DNA from: Marsupella aquatica
Taxonomy: Eukaryota > Marchantiophyta
Direction: 5' to 3'
Assembly: GCA_973895155.1 (NCBI GenBank)
Contig: OZ316891.1
Coordinates: 24,056,001 to 24,120,000, forward strand
Length of the DNA: 64,000 nucleotides
The notes under the pieces were generated by a model, which searched no databases, was not told where the DNA came from, and saw nothing but the letters and a program-made list of their open reading frames with translations. Both the position numbers and the translations under genes were made by a program. Numbering within the stretch: the stretch's first letter is position 1; every line of letters begins with the position of its first letter. Shown here piece by piece: positions 48,901 to 60,400 of the stretch.

Positions 48901-50673
48901 GTAAGTATGCTATGTTGTTGAAAAAGCATCGCCCAGCGCAAGGAGTCGAGCGGGAGAAATTAGCAAAGCACCGGAATAAATGTTACAAGCACCCAAAAAA
49001 GTACTTGGGGATATGTATTGATGGGATGGACCAAAAGAAGACGGAGTTACCGCACTTCACCAGATGTCCAAAAAACATGGATGAGAAATATTTTATTTCT
49101 GTTCATGTGGTGGGCAGTTTGATATTCAATGGTCAGTTGAAGGCCAAGGTATATCTCAATTACCCTAATATTCACAATGACTCTAACCTTACAATCCATG
49201 TTATTCAGAATATTTTGAATACTTGGGAGGGAGCGCTACCTCCGGTGCTATATTTACAGTTGGATAACACTGCTCGGGAGAACAAGAATAAATTCTTGTT
49301 TGCTTACTTAAATATGCTTGTAGAGTTGGGGGTTTTCCAGAAGATCAAGGTTGGATTTCTGCTGGTTGGCCACACACATGATCAGATAGACCAAATGTTC
49401 AGCAAATTTTCCTCAAAACTGAACAAACGCAAAGCTTTCCGTGTGGATACTCTTGTACGTTGACATTATACAGGGTTTGTACAATCCCAAAGCTGAGATA
49501 ATATTTGTAGAAGAAGCAGCGGATTTTCAGAAGTTTGTGAGCGATAAAGATCAACCCAACAGGACTGGGGCAACCGGGCATGTTTTGCAACCACTTCATC
49601 AGATCAGTTTTCAAAAGCAATTCCAAATAAAACGTGTGATTGGGGAAAATGGAATTCCAAAATTTTTGTTTCATGCCAAACACATTTCAACAACCCCAAG
49701 TTGGGGTGATCCCGTGGAGTTTGTGAACTACATCCCAACAACCACATTCTGGGTTGCACCTCAGATGGCGTTGGAAAGCACCAATGGAGGGGACGGAGAC
49801 GCTACTGGTGAAGTAGAAAGAGAAACATTGGAGAAATATCGGAAAGCGATTGAGGAGGGATTCAATTATTTTGACGACAAGGATAAGTTGTGGTGGCTGA
49901 ATTTCTTTGACAAACAGAAAGATGTCATCCAAAATCACCTAAAGCCAGCACAGTGGATGTTTGATTGGGTCTGGCCAAAATCAAACGAGCATCGAGAGAC
50001 CCTAGTGATGGATGGGAGGGCGCCTACAATTGAACCTGATCTCATTGAGAAAATTGCAGGTCCAGAGAGGCCATGTACTCTGGAGCTTGGAAGAGGATTT
50101 CCGAGGTAGGAGATTTTAAAGATCTTGAAGTAAATAACAAATATTCAATGATTTGTGTTGCAGCCCATGCAGATCAAAATGGGAGGCCTTTTTGGATGGC
50201 AAAGGTTACCAAAATACTGACCAAGGTTGATGAAGTGCCTGACAATATTGGTATCATATGGTACACGATGGATTTTGAGGAGCTGTCAGCAATTGAAGGA
50301 AAATATTATCCTGAGAAGGAAGCATCATCAAACAAAGCTCTGCATGGAGAGATCTGCCTTTCTGAAACTGCAATTTATGCCTACAATTTTTCTTTGAATG
50401 CAAACAACACCTTGCCAGCAAAAACACAAAGAATTATTCAGGCAGCCATGCTAGATGTACAGAAATTTTGTAGTTGTAACAAATGTGGTTTTTGATATTG
50501 GTATCATAAATAGTATTTATTATAAAGAAGCGGCTTTTTTTTGGACATATTGTTGAATGGTAATGTATTTTAGTGTCGAATGTGTACCAATACCTTATAG
50601 TGAAAATAAATTTCCGTCGAGAAAAATTAGTATCTCTCACACATGTAAAAAGATGACTACAAAAACCAGATAC

Positions 50674-50685
50674 GATACCTGTATC
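50674..50685. repeat. Element-B palindrome GATACCTGTATC
   Basis: In the spacer between the convergent genes, followed by GCTCCTCGCTTTG, the same right-hand context as other sites. Confidence 0.6.
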
Positions 50686-51456
50686 GCTCCTCGCTTTGTT
50701 GTGTACCGATTGCCATATAAACCGTGTACAAAAACAATAACTTACCAAATGACAAACAAGCCATCTTCAAGCCACTAAATGTGGTTACTTTGTTCCGAAA
50801 GCTTGCCTTCGTGAGATTGAATGCAAGATCGAGTTCACAAATATTAATGGACTGGATATTGCATTCGCAATCTCGAGAAGGTATGTTTTTGGAGCTGTTT
50901 AGAGAAAACCCAAAATGGGGTCATATTCATAGTATTGCATTGCATAATGATACTCTGAATAGCATCAATGATGAAGTTACCTCAGACGTTTAAAAACATC
51001 TGAGGTACAAACATCGTCAATTTTATAGTTTCCATTGTATTTTTTGTTGTTTTGTGCCTTGCACACATCAGTTTGATGGTTGTTGACTAACAAACCAACT
51101 GCCCTCTTGTAAAAATGTAAACATAACTCATGTAGACTGTCTTGACAACCTCTGTGCTTTGGATATAATGATCCATTGCACAGAAGTTGTCTAGACAATT
51201 TACACAAGTTCACATTTAGTAATCACCCTGAATTTTCTTGATGGACTACTGAAGTTTGAGTTGCATAGAAAGTTTCGCACTATTTCACTCGACAGAAAAC
51301 AGTCCCACATTAGTTTAGAATAGACATCCAAAGTGCAGTTTGGGTTCTATTTGATTCCTTCTCCGTTTGGAATATGATTTCCAATACTGGTATCGCAAGT
51401 AGTATTTATCATCTAGAAAGTGTACATACTAATATAAAGCTACAAATGATATTCCA

Positions 51457-51468
51457 GATACTGGTATC
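51457..51468. repeat. Element-B palindrome GATACTGGTATC
   Basis: Convergent-gene spacer. A near copy AATACTGGTATC lies at 51383. Confidence 0.6.
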
Positions 51469-51856
51469 AGATTTAATATTTACTAAGTACAAATCCCATG
51501 TAGCTCTAATAATGACAACTAAGAGTGGCATATTACATAATGTTTTATTTAACTAATCTAACAACATTTCATTAAGATCCTCATTGTTGGGCGTCTGCAG
51601 AAGCTACTCTTCATTTTCAGTTTCATCTTTCCTTGGCGACTCGTTTACATAAGCATCCGTTCCAATCGAACCTAGCTCACCGCCAATGGGAGGTTGAACC
51701 TCCTTAGAGCTTTCTCCATCTCCGACAATTGAGGCTTTGTCAAATAGACTCCAATTAAGCAGAGTCCAAAGTCATGATTCGACTTTTGACATACTCAATT
51801 TGAGTAGAGCTCTTATCCACCGCGCATCCGTTGCGAGAATTCAAAAGGGCCGCGAC

Positions 51857-52143
51857 CTCGGGGGGTTGACTATCAAAAATCTTAGGAACCACGTGCGATC
51901 CAAAATAGGTGTTTTTGATAGAAATTAACTAAATTTTTAAAAAGCATAGGAGGCAAAAGAAGGTATTATAAACTCATGTTTATAGAATATTCTCTAATAT
52001 ATACTTTTTATAAAATAAAATAGGTTATTAATATTGAAAATGGAGAATATTCTTGGAATATTTTCTTTATAAAATAGGTCTATTTATATTAGGCTAGGAT
52101 CGCACATGGTACCCCAAAATATACACTTAGTTAACCCCCCGAG
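51857..52143. mobile_element. MITE-like insertion in the transposon B methyltransferase gene
   Basis: 287 bp, AT-rich, with about 50-bp imperfect TIRs (CTCGGGGGGTTGACTA... at 51857, inverted from 52143; both arms contain GTGCGATCC). Flanking gccgcgac (51849-51856) and gccacggc (52144-52151) look like an aged 8-bp TSD. Excising it restores the methyltransferase frame through motif I. No coding capacity. Confidence 0.8.
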
Positions 52144-52988
52144 GCCACGGCCAAAGTTGCCCCTGTCCCGCAGCACAAGTCTGCCACCCAATCTCCCTTG
52201 TTGCTAAAATAATTCACAAACCAATCAGACACTCCAACTGGCTTCTGATAAGGGTTAACAATAAACCCCAGTGGTGTTAGGGCTTTTGTTGTGACACAAG
52301 GGATACTGATGATGTTAACCCTCGAATCCGTTGGCTCAAAATTGTACATATCTTTTTTGCGAATTCCTTCCTCCGAGTAGTACCCAATGGTCCAATTCTC
52401 AAAGGCCCAAGCTAATCTTGGGCCAGATGGATGTTGATGAATATTTGTCTTTTGCCATATTCCAGCTTCCACTCCATAGTTGCAAACTTTTTCAAGTGCA
52501 TGCATCACCATGTTAGCTTGTTGAAGAGAATGCATCACAGAAAATCTCCAAATCTTTGCTGTTGTCACCTTGGAAAAAGAGGTGACCATCTCGACGACAT
52601 TCTGTTCTGAAAAAGGAACTTCATCAAACTCAGACCCGGGGGCATTAAAACCATATGGTACATTAGCAACAGCGAGAGTATAATTTTGGGGTTTCAAGAA
52701 CCCCTCCAAACGATGAACATCTCCAAGATGCAATGAATAAGGGAAAGAATCCCCGTCAACGTTCTTCCAGGTGTAATCTGTTGAAACAATCTCAACAGAC
52801 GAGATGTTCTGTTGCCGGTTGTATTTCTCAATCGCTCCAAGTACAAAATTCTGGAAAGAATGTGGAATGTCTTTAGCCGGGAGTTCGATCTGCTTTGCCG
52901 GCTGAACCTCGGTCTCCTCCACAGGTATCACTTTCCTTTTGGAGTATGCTTTGAGCTGCAAGGCGTCACAAAAGTCAATGAAGAAGCA

Positions 52989-53000
52989 GATACCAGTATC
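52989..53000. repeat. Element-B palindrome GATACCAGTATC
   Basis: Followed by the CTCTCTTTCAA-type context. In a probable intron of the methyltransferase gene. Confidence 0.6.
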
Positions 53001-53176
53001 ACTACTCTCTTTCAAACTCCAAAAAATGATATTGGTAGTGGGATTCAATCAGGACCCCACAATGGAGAAGTAGATAACAATATATCCTTTTTCAATCTAA
53101 AAAAATGACATCCGTATTGGGTTCCACTCTAGAACCCACAATGAAAGAAAATAACAAATAATTCAATGGAGAAGCA

Positions 53177-53188
53177 GATACAGGTATC
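53177..53188. repeat. Element-B palindrome GATACAGGTATC
   Basis: Followed by GCTCCTCTCTTTC. In non-coding sequence between methyltransferase exons. Confidence 0.6.
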
Positions 53189-54414
53189 GCTCCTCTCTTT
53201 CAAGCTATATAAAACAATATATAAGTAATTATTAAAAACTCCTTTACCTGGTCGCTCAACTTCTCCGTCCACGTCGTTAGAACTGAAACCTGAGTTTCTT
53301 CAGGAAATAACAATCGACATGTAGCCCAATCTGGCTGACCTGATATTTGGAGAAACAAATTTCTTATCTTGAAGAGCTTTTTCAAGAGCTCTCCTTCACG
53401 GTGCATCTGATCAAGACTTAGTTTTGGATATTACCCTCCTCAATAACCGCTTTTGCTGCTCCTCATTTGCAAGACCTTGAAGTGCTCTGAATGGAAAGAA
53501 GTTGATATCCCCTGCTAGTTTGTGCAACTTTCGGGATACAGGTTTTGCTCTCGCTCTTGATTTCCCTTTGCCCTTGGGAGGAGCAGGCTTTACAGGAGAC
53601 TTTGCCTTCACCTATCCAAGAACCTCAAACTTTGACCACATTGTCAAAATTGTATCTGTAAGATCCCATATTTCTCCGTGCCGAAATGCAATTTGAAACA
53701 TTGGATCATATTTTGAAACACTCTCTCTATCCTTCGGATTGTACACAAGGCCACACTCCTCGCAACAAGCAAATCGAAGATCCTTTTTCTTCGTTTGCAT
53801 GAACTCCAAATACAAATTATGACAGGCCCTGAGTTTATCAGTATTTGTCATTGTCTTCCTATACTCCTGGTCTATGTTATGCTGCCAACCCAATTTTTGA
53901 AACTCAGGTTTTGAGAAGCCAGCGTAAACCCATGCTTCAACTTCTCCAAAGATCTTTTTCCCATATTGTTCAAACAACTCATTCTTTGCCCGCGCACCTT
54001 GATTCCCGCCAATCACTCTATACTTCCAGTTCATATACTTAGACTGGTCCCAATCCTTGACTGTTGGGCAATCACTTGGGTCCACATGAAGAACAAACGG
54101 TGCGCTAAAATTTGTTGGATTTTGGATCAAAAGAGATTTGATATTCTCCACATGTAAACGATCCACCGGGCGGATGAGGGTAGATTCATCAGATCCTTCA
54201 TCAAGAATGATATTTTTCACACTTAAAATAACAGTAGTTCGTAGTACTCTACGACTCGTCATTAACTCAAAAAGATCCGCACGCAGGGCATCAGTCTCAT
54301 ACTTTTCAAGTGCGGTAAGATTGTCTCCATCCTAAACAGAAAACATCGTAGGATGAGGTTTCCAAGCATGAGAGGAACAAAAGGTTTATAAACAATAATG
54401 GGGATGTTTCAACC

Positions 54415-54426
54415 GATACCGGTATC
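54415..54426. repeat. Element-B palindrome GATACCGGTATC
   Basis: Fully palindromic 12-mer in a non-coding part between methyltransferase exons. Confidence 0.6.
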
Positions 54427-55204
54427 AGAAATTTCATAGCAAAACACAAGTGACCTGATTGTCTAAAAAGGCACGCATAACGTATGTTCAAAAGAGGTAA
54501 CACAAGCTCACGGGATGTTGCAATTGGTACTGAAATCCAAAATATCATCAAACCACTTTCTTTGGACTATTCAACGATTAAACATTACTTACAATGTCTT
54601 GTCAAAACATTTCAACTTCTAAAGCTCCCTCGGATGCGGCGGCGGTGTCTCTCCCTTTTTGGACGTCACTCAAATGTTTGGTTTCCACTTCCCCAATGGT
54701 GTCATCATCTTTACTCAAACGAGAACCGGATCGCTTCCTTCTCAGGTGGCTCCCTGATGCACCTCCACTCACCGCTTCCTCACTCGGTCCTTGGCGAGTT
54801 TCTTTTCGCTGACCACCTGTTCTACTTTTACTTCCTACTTTTGTTCCACCGGTTGATCCTCCCTCATGATCTTCGCCAACCTGATCCTGTGCTGCCAAGC
54901 TCCCACTTACCTCTGCAGTCTTTCTCTTTGAAATCCTGTCCAAAAATCTTCTTGTATTCTGCCTGAACTTGTGGCAGCAGTACTTTGTCACAATCTGCAA
55001 CATATTTCTCAAACCATTCAGGGGTCAATTTTAAATTGCAAGAGAAAATATCTGTCAACTCCTTGAAAACTGCATCCTCTGGGTATGGTACCCGTACCTT
55101 CTCGCAAAAAGACCAAGCTTCCTGTGTGAATCTTCAATTGTTTTGGCGCTATCGGCGTCAGAAGTTTCCCACAACACAAAAGTTGGGTCCACAATCCAAT
55201 TTGT

Positions 55205-55216
55205 GATACGCGTATC
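55205..55216. repeat. Element-B palindrome GATACGCGTATC
   Basis: Fully palindromic 12-mer in the 5' coding part of the methyltransferase gene (codons for DTRI). Confidence 0.6.
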
Positions 55217-55288
55217 AACGAGGGCATTCGCAAATGGCCTAGCAAAAGAAAAACACCTCTCAAGAAGTCTAACCGGAATAGAGAAGGC

Positions 55289-55300
55289 GATACCGGTATC
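55289..55300. repeat. Element-B palindrome GATACCGGTATC
   Basis: Fully palindromic, in the 5' region of the methyltransferase gene. Weaker relatives lie at 55346 and 55638 (the latter followed by GCTCTTCACTTTC). Confidence 0.6.
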
Positions 55301-55762
55301 GGTTTTCCTATTTCAAGTTCAAAATAAGGATCAAATGCAACCTTCGATACTCATATCAAACGTGCGATTGATACTCAAATGTAGGTTTGTATGGTTAGTT
55401 TCGCAGCTTGGTAAACAATGATCAGGGAGCACCAAGCGGTCTGTGTTTGTCCGAAAGAGAAATGAACGGCCGGGCACTCATATATATAGTTTAGGCCGTT
55501 AACCATGGTTAGTTTCCGTTAACCACAGTTGAGTTAGAATTAACCATGGGTTAAGTTTCGTAGTCAACTGCGCAGTTTATGCAGTTTATCGTCTCAAGTG
55601 GATTTTTTTAACTGTTTGGTTGCGCAATGCGAAGAGCGATCCACGTATCGCTCTTCACTTTCAAGACTCCAAAACAAACGATATTCTCACTCATGGGCAT
55701 TTTGTATCGGAGATTTCTTTACTTAGCTGCAATTTTGCGATCGGGCAAAATGAGAAGGGTGG

Positions 55763-55794
55763 TCACACTTCTCGTTTGGTCCGTCACTGTGTTT
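55763..55794 (-). repeat. Right TIR of transposon B
   Basis: Inverted copy of 45625-45656 with one mismatch. Confidence 0.85.
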
Positions 55795-55879
55795 CTACCT
55801 TTTCAATGAGTGCGACATTTGGAAATTTTATCAAGTACTAAAGTGGTCATGAGTTTCTAAATTTCTCTAGCTTTAGATC
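55789..55879 (+). repeat. Direct repeat right of transposon B
   Basis: Same orientation as 45473-45564; begins at the outer edge of the right TIR. Confidence 0.6.
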
Positions 55880-57492
55880 CATTCCGAATCCCACAATTGA
55901 AGATTTGTTTCCATGAAACTTTTTGTCTTAAACAAGTATGCAACCTGGTTAGTGATTTGATGACACCGATAAACTTCTCTCTCTTCGTCTATCTGCGTGT
56001 AGGAATTGAAAAGTGATTACTTTTGATGCAACTTGAGTGCATCCAGCATCCCTTTGATAATGTGGAGGAAACCGGCGAGCACCGTTTTGCTGTTCAAGTG
56101 GGCAATTAAACTACCCACACATTAAACATTAATTCACATTGCAGTTGGTTTTGTGATTGATGTTAATTGTGGTTGCCTTGGTAAGCTTGACAACTGTTTC
56201 AAGTGTCAATGTTTCAAGTGTCGAACATTGACTTGTTTATTTTTTAATCTTAATTTTCTTCAGATTTGGAGGTCCATCTAGGCTTCAGTTTCTAGATAAC
56301 TGCCTCTAAAATAACATCGGGGTCCACAGATTAATTTAGCTTTTGTTCTTGCACTGTGGATGATAATAACGTTGCAATAACTGAGTTAAGTATTTAAGCT
56401 ACTCAAGACTTGAAAATGTCAGAAAACTTTTCCCAACTTGAGAAATGTTGGCTTGAACATCTCAAAGTGTACTAGAATGATCGTTTAGGTCTCACAAACT
56501 CTTAACGGGAACAAATTCTGGTTGTTGAAGGATGGAACACACTTTACTCCCTGAACTATTTTTCACCTCTACTTGTTTTGATTCTCTTTCTCCTTTCTTC
56601 ACATTTGAACACAAACCCCGCTAGATTTCATACAAGTTCAGATTTTACTTTCTTTTACCAAGAAGCAAGTAGAGGACAAATCTAAAAATGCCCTTGCACT
56701 AGACCTCTCCACAAAGGTGGTGACTGTTTTTGTGCAAGCTTTATAAAATGGTTTCAATACGTAGTATCTATCCACAACTTGCTTAATTAAACCACAGCTA
56801 CCCATATATAAGGGGGAAGTGTCCAATACTTCTCCCTTTTTCACCTTCCCTCATTTTTTCCTCTAAAGTGCCAATCTACTCCACAATTTCAGGAAAAATT
56901 TCTTTGTTTCTAATGAAATTTGGTTCCTATGGGTAACCTGTAGCTCTTGAAGGAGCAGCTCTGATTTAAGTGCACATCAAGTGCTTCTTCCAGGGAGTGT
57001 GCACTTAGAGAGAGAGTACTTCGTCTAGCGAGTGTGCACTTAGAGAGAGAGACGACTGTAACAGAAGCCCATATGAAGTCAATTATGCACAAACTGGTGA
57101 CCATAGATCCACTACCCACAAACGAGGTTTGACGGAATCAACAACATCATGTCCATTTCAATTGTTGCGCTGGATGATAGGTAAGCCATGACCGGTGCAA
57201 TTATGCGACAGCATGAGGTTAACTCAAATGCATTTGTGGATGGGTAGGTGACCAACGAAAAAGGGGGTTCGGTAATGTGTTAGCTGCTTCGTCTTTTCTT
57301 CCGTGTGATACCCGAGAGCTCTGGCTCCTACAATGAAGACGTCGGTGGGGAGAAGCAACTGAAAACTATATATTTGTCTCACATCTGAAGTAGAACACAC
57401 GATAATTTTGTTTCAAGGATTTAAAGATTGAACTCACACCTAGTTCAAGCACTTGTGGCGAATCTTAGTTCTCCAGCTTGAGACAGTCACAG
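55880..57492. other. Intergenic region upstream of the P450 gene
   Basis: AT-rich with no supported gene. A 22-bp duplication (gtgtgcacttagagagagag at about 56996 and 57032) is the only repeat noticed. The last part should hold the P450 promoter. Confidence 0.5.
57367..57374 (+). promoter_or_regulatory. Candidate TATA box of the P450 gene
   Basis: TATATATT about 120 bp before the ATG, a plausible distance for a plant core promoter. Sequence-only guess. Confidence 0.35.
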
Positions 57493-60400
57493 ATGGGGGA
57501 GTCGGTGTTGTCCACTTTTTTAAGATACACATTGATGGGGGACTCAGCGCTGTCGACATTATCGATAATTCTGGCCGTGGTGCTGGGCGGGGCTATTCTG
57601 TTGTGGGTGCAGCGATCATACACTCTGTACTCATGTCGAAGGCCCGATGCCGTGCTGCCCAAAGGCTCGCTGGGCTGGCCTATCGTTGGAGAATCATTGG
57701 ACTTTGCCCACGACCCATTAGAATTTGCTCATTCTCACGTCAGGAGGTAATCTCTATTCATGAATGGAACAGACATGATCTTGAGTTGGCTTCTGCAGGT
57801 AAATCTCTTGTTCATGAATTCAGTAATGATTTTGGCTTGGCGCATGCTCGATGATGTCCCATCATTATGGATCTCTTCTTGCCTAGAATGGTACGTGGGC
57901 ACTTAATTAGGGAACGACAAGTACCTTAATTATTCCTGTGATTATATACCTTCGGCATCTTGCTTTCGAGCATGTCATCTTGCTTTCTGGCTTGTCACTG
58001 ACTCTCTCTCGGCCAGGAGAAAGGCTTCCAGTTCACTAGCGAAAGTGAAGGAAAGAATTTTGGCAGGCAATGTCCCTGTGTAGGTAGATGCATGTACCCC
58101 GCTCAAAGACAGTCCGAAATATCTAAGTGGACTAGACTGAATGGTTTAGAGCTCGGGTTGATGTCAGACCATTGGGGGCAGCGAATCAATTGCAAATTGG
58201 GGATGTTAAGAACATCTTCAGCGCTTAACTCAAAGTCTGAAAGTTGTGAGTTGATCAATGCAGTTATGGAAATACGTTCAAAACGAACATATTTCTACGG
58301 GCAACGATATGTGGAACAACTCCGGAGTTCCTCAAATTCGTCCATAGCAACCCCCGCCTCTTCCAACGGGCATTCCCCGAAAGCTTCAAACAAGTTGTCG
58401 GACCCACCACGTTTAATTTGCAGGACGGTCCACCGCATCTGTCTGTCAGGAAGTTGATCCTGAAATCTGTTGGTCCAGAAGGTCTCCGGGATCAGGTCCA
58501 GAGTTTTGAGAACATTATTCTCGAACACATGGCCTCGTGGGTGCGCGCTGGGACTGTTGTTGCACGTGATGCAGCGCAAAAGGTCGGCCGTTCGTTTTCA
58601 ATCCTAAACCGTCTTTCTTTAATCACTCAGTTCAATTCATTTTCGTTGTTCAGCGCTTGGTTTTCTTCTTCGAGTACTTAGTACTTCTGTGCGATTTCTC
58701 TTCTAGTTCAATTAATTCGTCTGCGGGATTCTCAAATTAATTCTTCCGTCTTTAAATATATATATTCTATTCTGTAGGGATTCTTGTAATCAACTTTGGT
58801 ACTGATGTGTGAATTGTTTAAATGTCAACTGGCAGCTTACGTGGGACGCTAGCAACTGTATTCTATTTGGAGATAAGAACAGTGCTAGCTCACCACAAGG
58901 AAGCAAGAATTTCAAAAACTTTAAGTCGACCGTTGAGGCAATTGCAGCGCTGCCAGTGGATCTTCCCGGAACGCTGTATAGCAAAAGCAAGAAGGTACGC
59001 GAACTGTCGGATGTCTGGCCAGCAGTTTGGACTTGAAATTGAATCTTGCCCGAGGCTATTGAACACTGTTCAGAGAACTGAAGGCCAAGTTGGACTTGAA
59101 GTTGAGATTTGGCCATACGCTTTTTGAACACTGCTCCTCTTACTAAGGCCAAGTGAGATACAAGTAGATAGATTTCAACAATGAAGACTTGTCAAATCTT
59201 AAATCGATCCCATAGTATCAGAAAGCGATGTCGAGAATGATAACTTTGGATGAGAACAAATCTGTGCATTTGTGTTGTCCTCAACACCTTCATTTGATTG
59301 ATTGGCTGTTGTCTTCACCAGGCACGGAAAAATTTGCTCGCATACTTCAAAAGTCTGATTGAACAGGCGACGAAGGACCAAATGTCTTCCGAGGGCATTT
59401 TCTTCGGAGCTCTACTGGCAGCTCGGGATGACCCTGAAGGGCTGGAAGAGCTGAAAAATCTCGATGATAGCACGCTTGCCGAGAACATGCTCTTTGTAAA
59501 CAGCGCTGCTTCTGACACTACCTCGACGACTCTAGTATGGATCCTTAAGTATCTGATTGACTATCCGGAGGTCTTTCGCCGTTGCCAGGTACGGAGCATG
59601 CTTTGCTTCTCGGTTTCAATCCGGCATGGCCTTTTGGATATATTGAGGTCTGGAGCTTGAATTGGCAATAGAATTTTGAACGTGATAAATGGTATTTTGT
59701 CGAAATTTTGCCAGCACCCAGCACCGAATATCACCAGATTGGTGGTTACTCAATTAATTCTACGTCACATTTGACAGACAGCCCAGCCTCCCGCCGAGGA
59801 ATGTCGTTGTCAGTTTTTATCTGGTCCATCCTTCTCAGATCTTCCACTGTACTAACCCTCATACCATGTGAGCAGGCTGAGCACCAAGAGATTCTCAAAA
59901 ACAAAGACCCTTCCGTCGAAGGGCCCAGGCTTACTTGGGACGATACGAGGAAAATGGTTTACACTCATAAGGTAACATGCATGATTATCCTTGGACATCC
60001 AAAGAGAGTGGATTCCCAAGTGCATTGCAACTATAATGGACGCTAGTCTAATATGAAGTTATAAACGAAGTGGATTGAAATTATAATGGACACTAGTCGA
60101 ATATGAAGTTGTTTAGAGACCGGCTCCATGCTTGCGGATGTTCCAACCTGTAAAATATTATTAGTTGACGAGAATTCTAGACAGTTCAAGCGAATGGCAT
60201 ACTTAATTCTTCTGAATTTCCGGATGCAGTTCTTTCAAGAAGTCCAGAGAAGCCTTACAATCCTCCCTGTTCTTTTCAAAGAGGCAACCGAAGACGTTAA
60301 GTTTGAAGGTGAGTGATCTGAGTTTCCAGAGTGTTAAATTATCGTGCAATCCTACCATTGCAACAGCTACGGGTGTTGTTCTTGAACGGGATTGCTAATG

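Larger units (their letters stand above)
47040..50495 (+). pseudogene. Transposon B putative transposase (DUF7869-like)
   Basis: ATG 47040 (MSHTSDSQESCAESSP), TGA at 47094, open to 47438; then after a frame change 47650-48298 and on. In order: acidic Ser-rich N-terminus; FKYPCCDNMC (48.12 kb); CREGFKKLF-like region spoiled by TGA 48298; LPNKEIFHLPDNWTKAEV; TCGPCTEFKALRDKA; intron 48707-48900 (GT-AG, frame preserved); GICIDGMDQKK (49.01 kb); YLQLDNTARENKN; LLVGHTHDQIDQMF (49.36-49.40 kb); WWLNFFDKQKD; and FWMAKVTKI to the stop at 50495. Asp in QLDN and Asp in HTHDQID are about 40 residues apart, as in DDE enzymes. Frame changes near 49.45 and 50.1 kb and several TGA stops indicate decay. Confidence 0.72.
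51755..55263 (-). pseudogene. ParB-like plus DNA N6/N4-methyltransferase fusion, transposon B copy
   Basis: The start is not clear; conserved sequence begins near 55.22 kb (VDTRITNWIVDPTFVLW). Then KELTDIFSCNLKLTPEWF, a Ser/Gly-rich linker (54.6-54.9 kb), and a ParB-like domain: DRLHVENIKSLL...APFVLHVDPSDCP...YRVIGGNQGARAK (53.98-54.17 kb). Methyltransferase motif IV-like VANVPYGF lies at about 52.65 kb and motif I-like VADLCCGTGATLAVA at 52.14-52.19 kb. There the MITE 51857-52143 intervenes; past it the frame resumes (ALLNSRNGCAVDKSS) to the stop at 51755. Frame changes near 55.1 and 54.9 kb and a TAG at about 53.61 kb imply decay. Domain order matches the A copy and bacterial/phage ParB-methylases. 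Confidence 0.7.
45625..55794. mobile_element. DNA transposon B: convergent transposase-like and ParB-methyltransferase genes
   Basis: 32-bp TIRs at 45625-45656 and 55763-55794 differ at one base (core GTGACGGACCAAACGAGAAG). Between them lie a plus-strand DUF7869-like gene (47040-50495) and a minus-strand ParB-methyltransferase gene (about 55260-51755), tail to tail. A 59-bp tandem array is near the left end, and about 18 dispersed GATACNNGTATC sites occur. Its TIR and palindrome differ from A's, and the gene orientation is the reverse arrangement, so B is a distinct family of the same type. Both genes have stops or shifts. No TSD recognised. Confidence 0.78.

Noticed and set aside
41558-55263. 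Bacterial or phage contamination suggested by ParB and methyltransferase domains
   Set aside because: The genes have GT-AG introns, lie inside TIR elements and are interrupted by plant LTR retrotransposons with TSDs.
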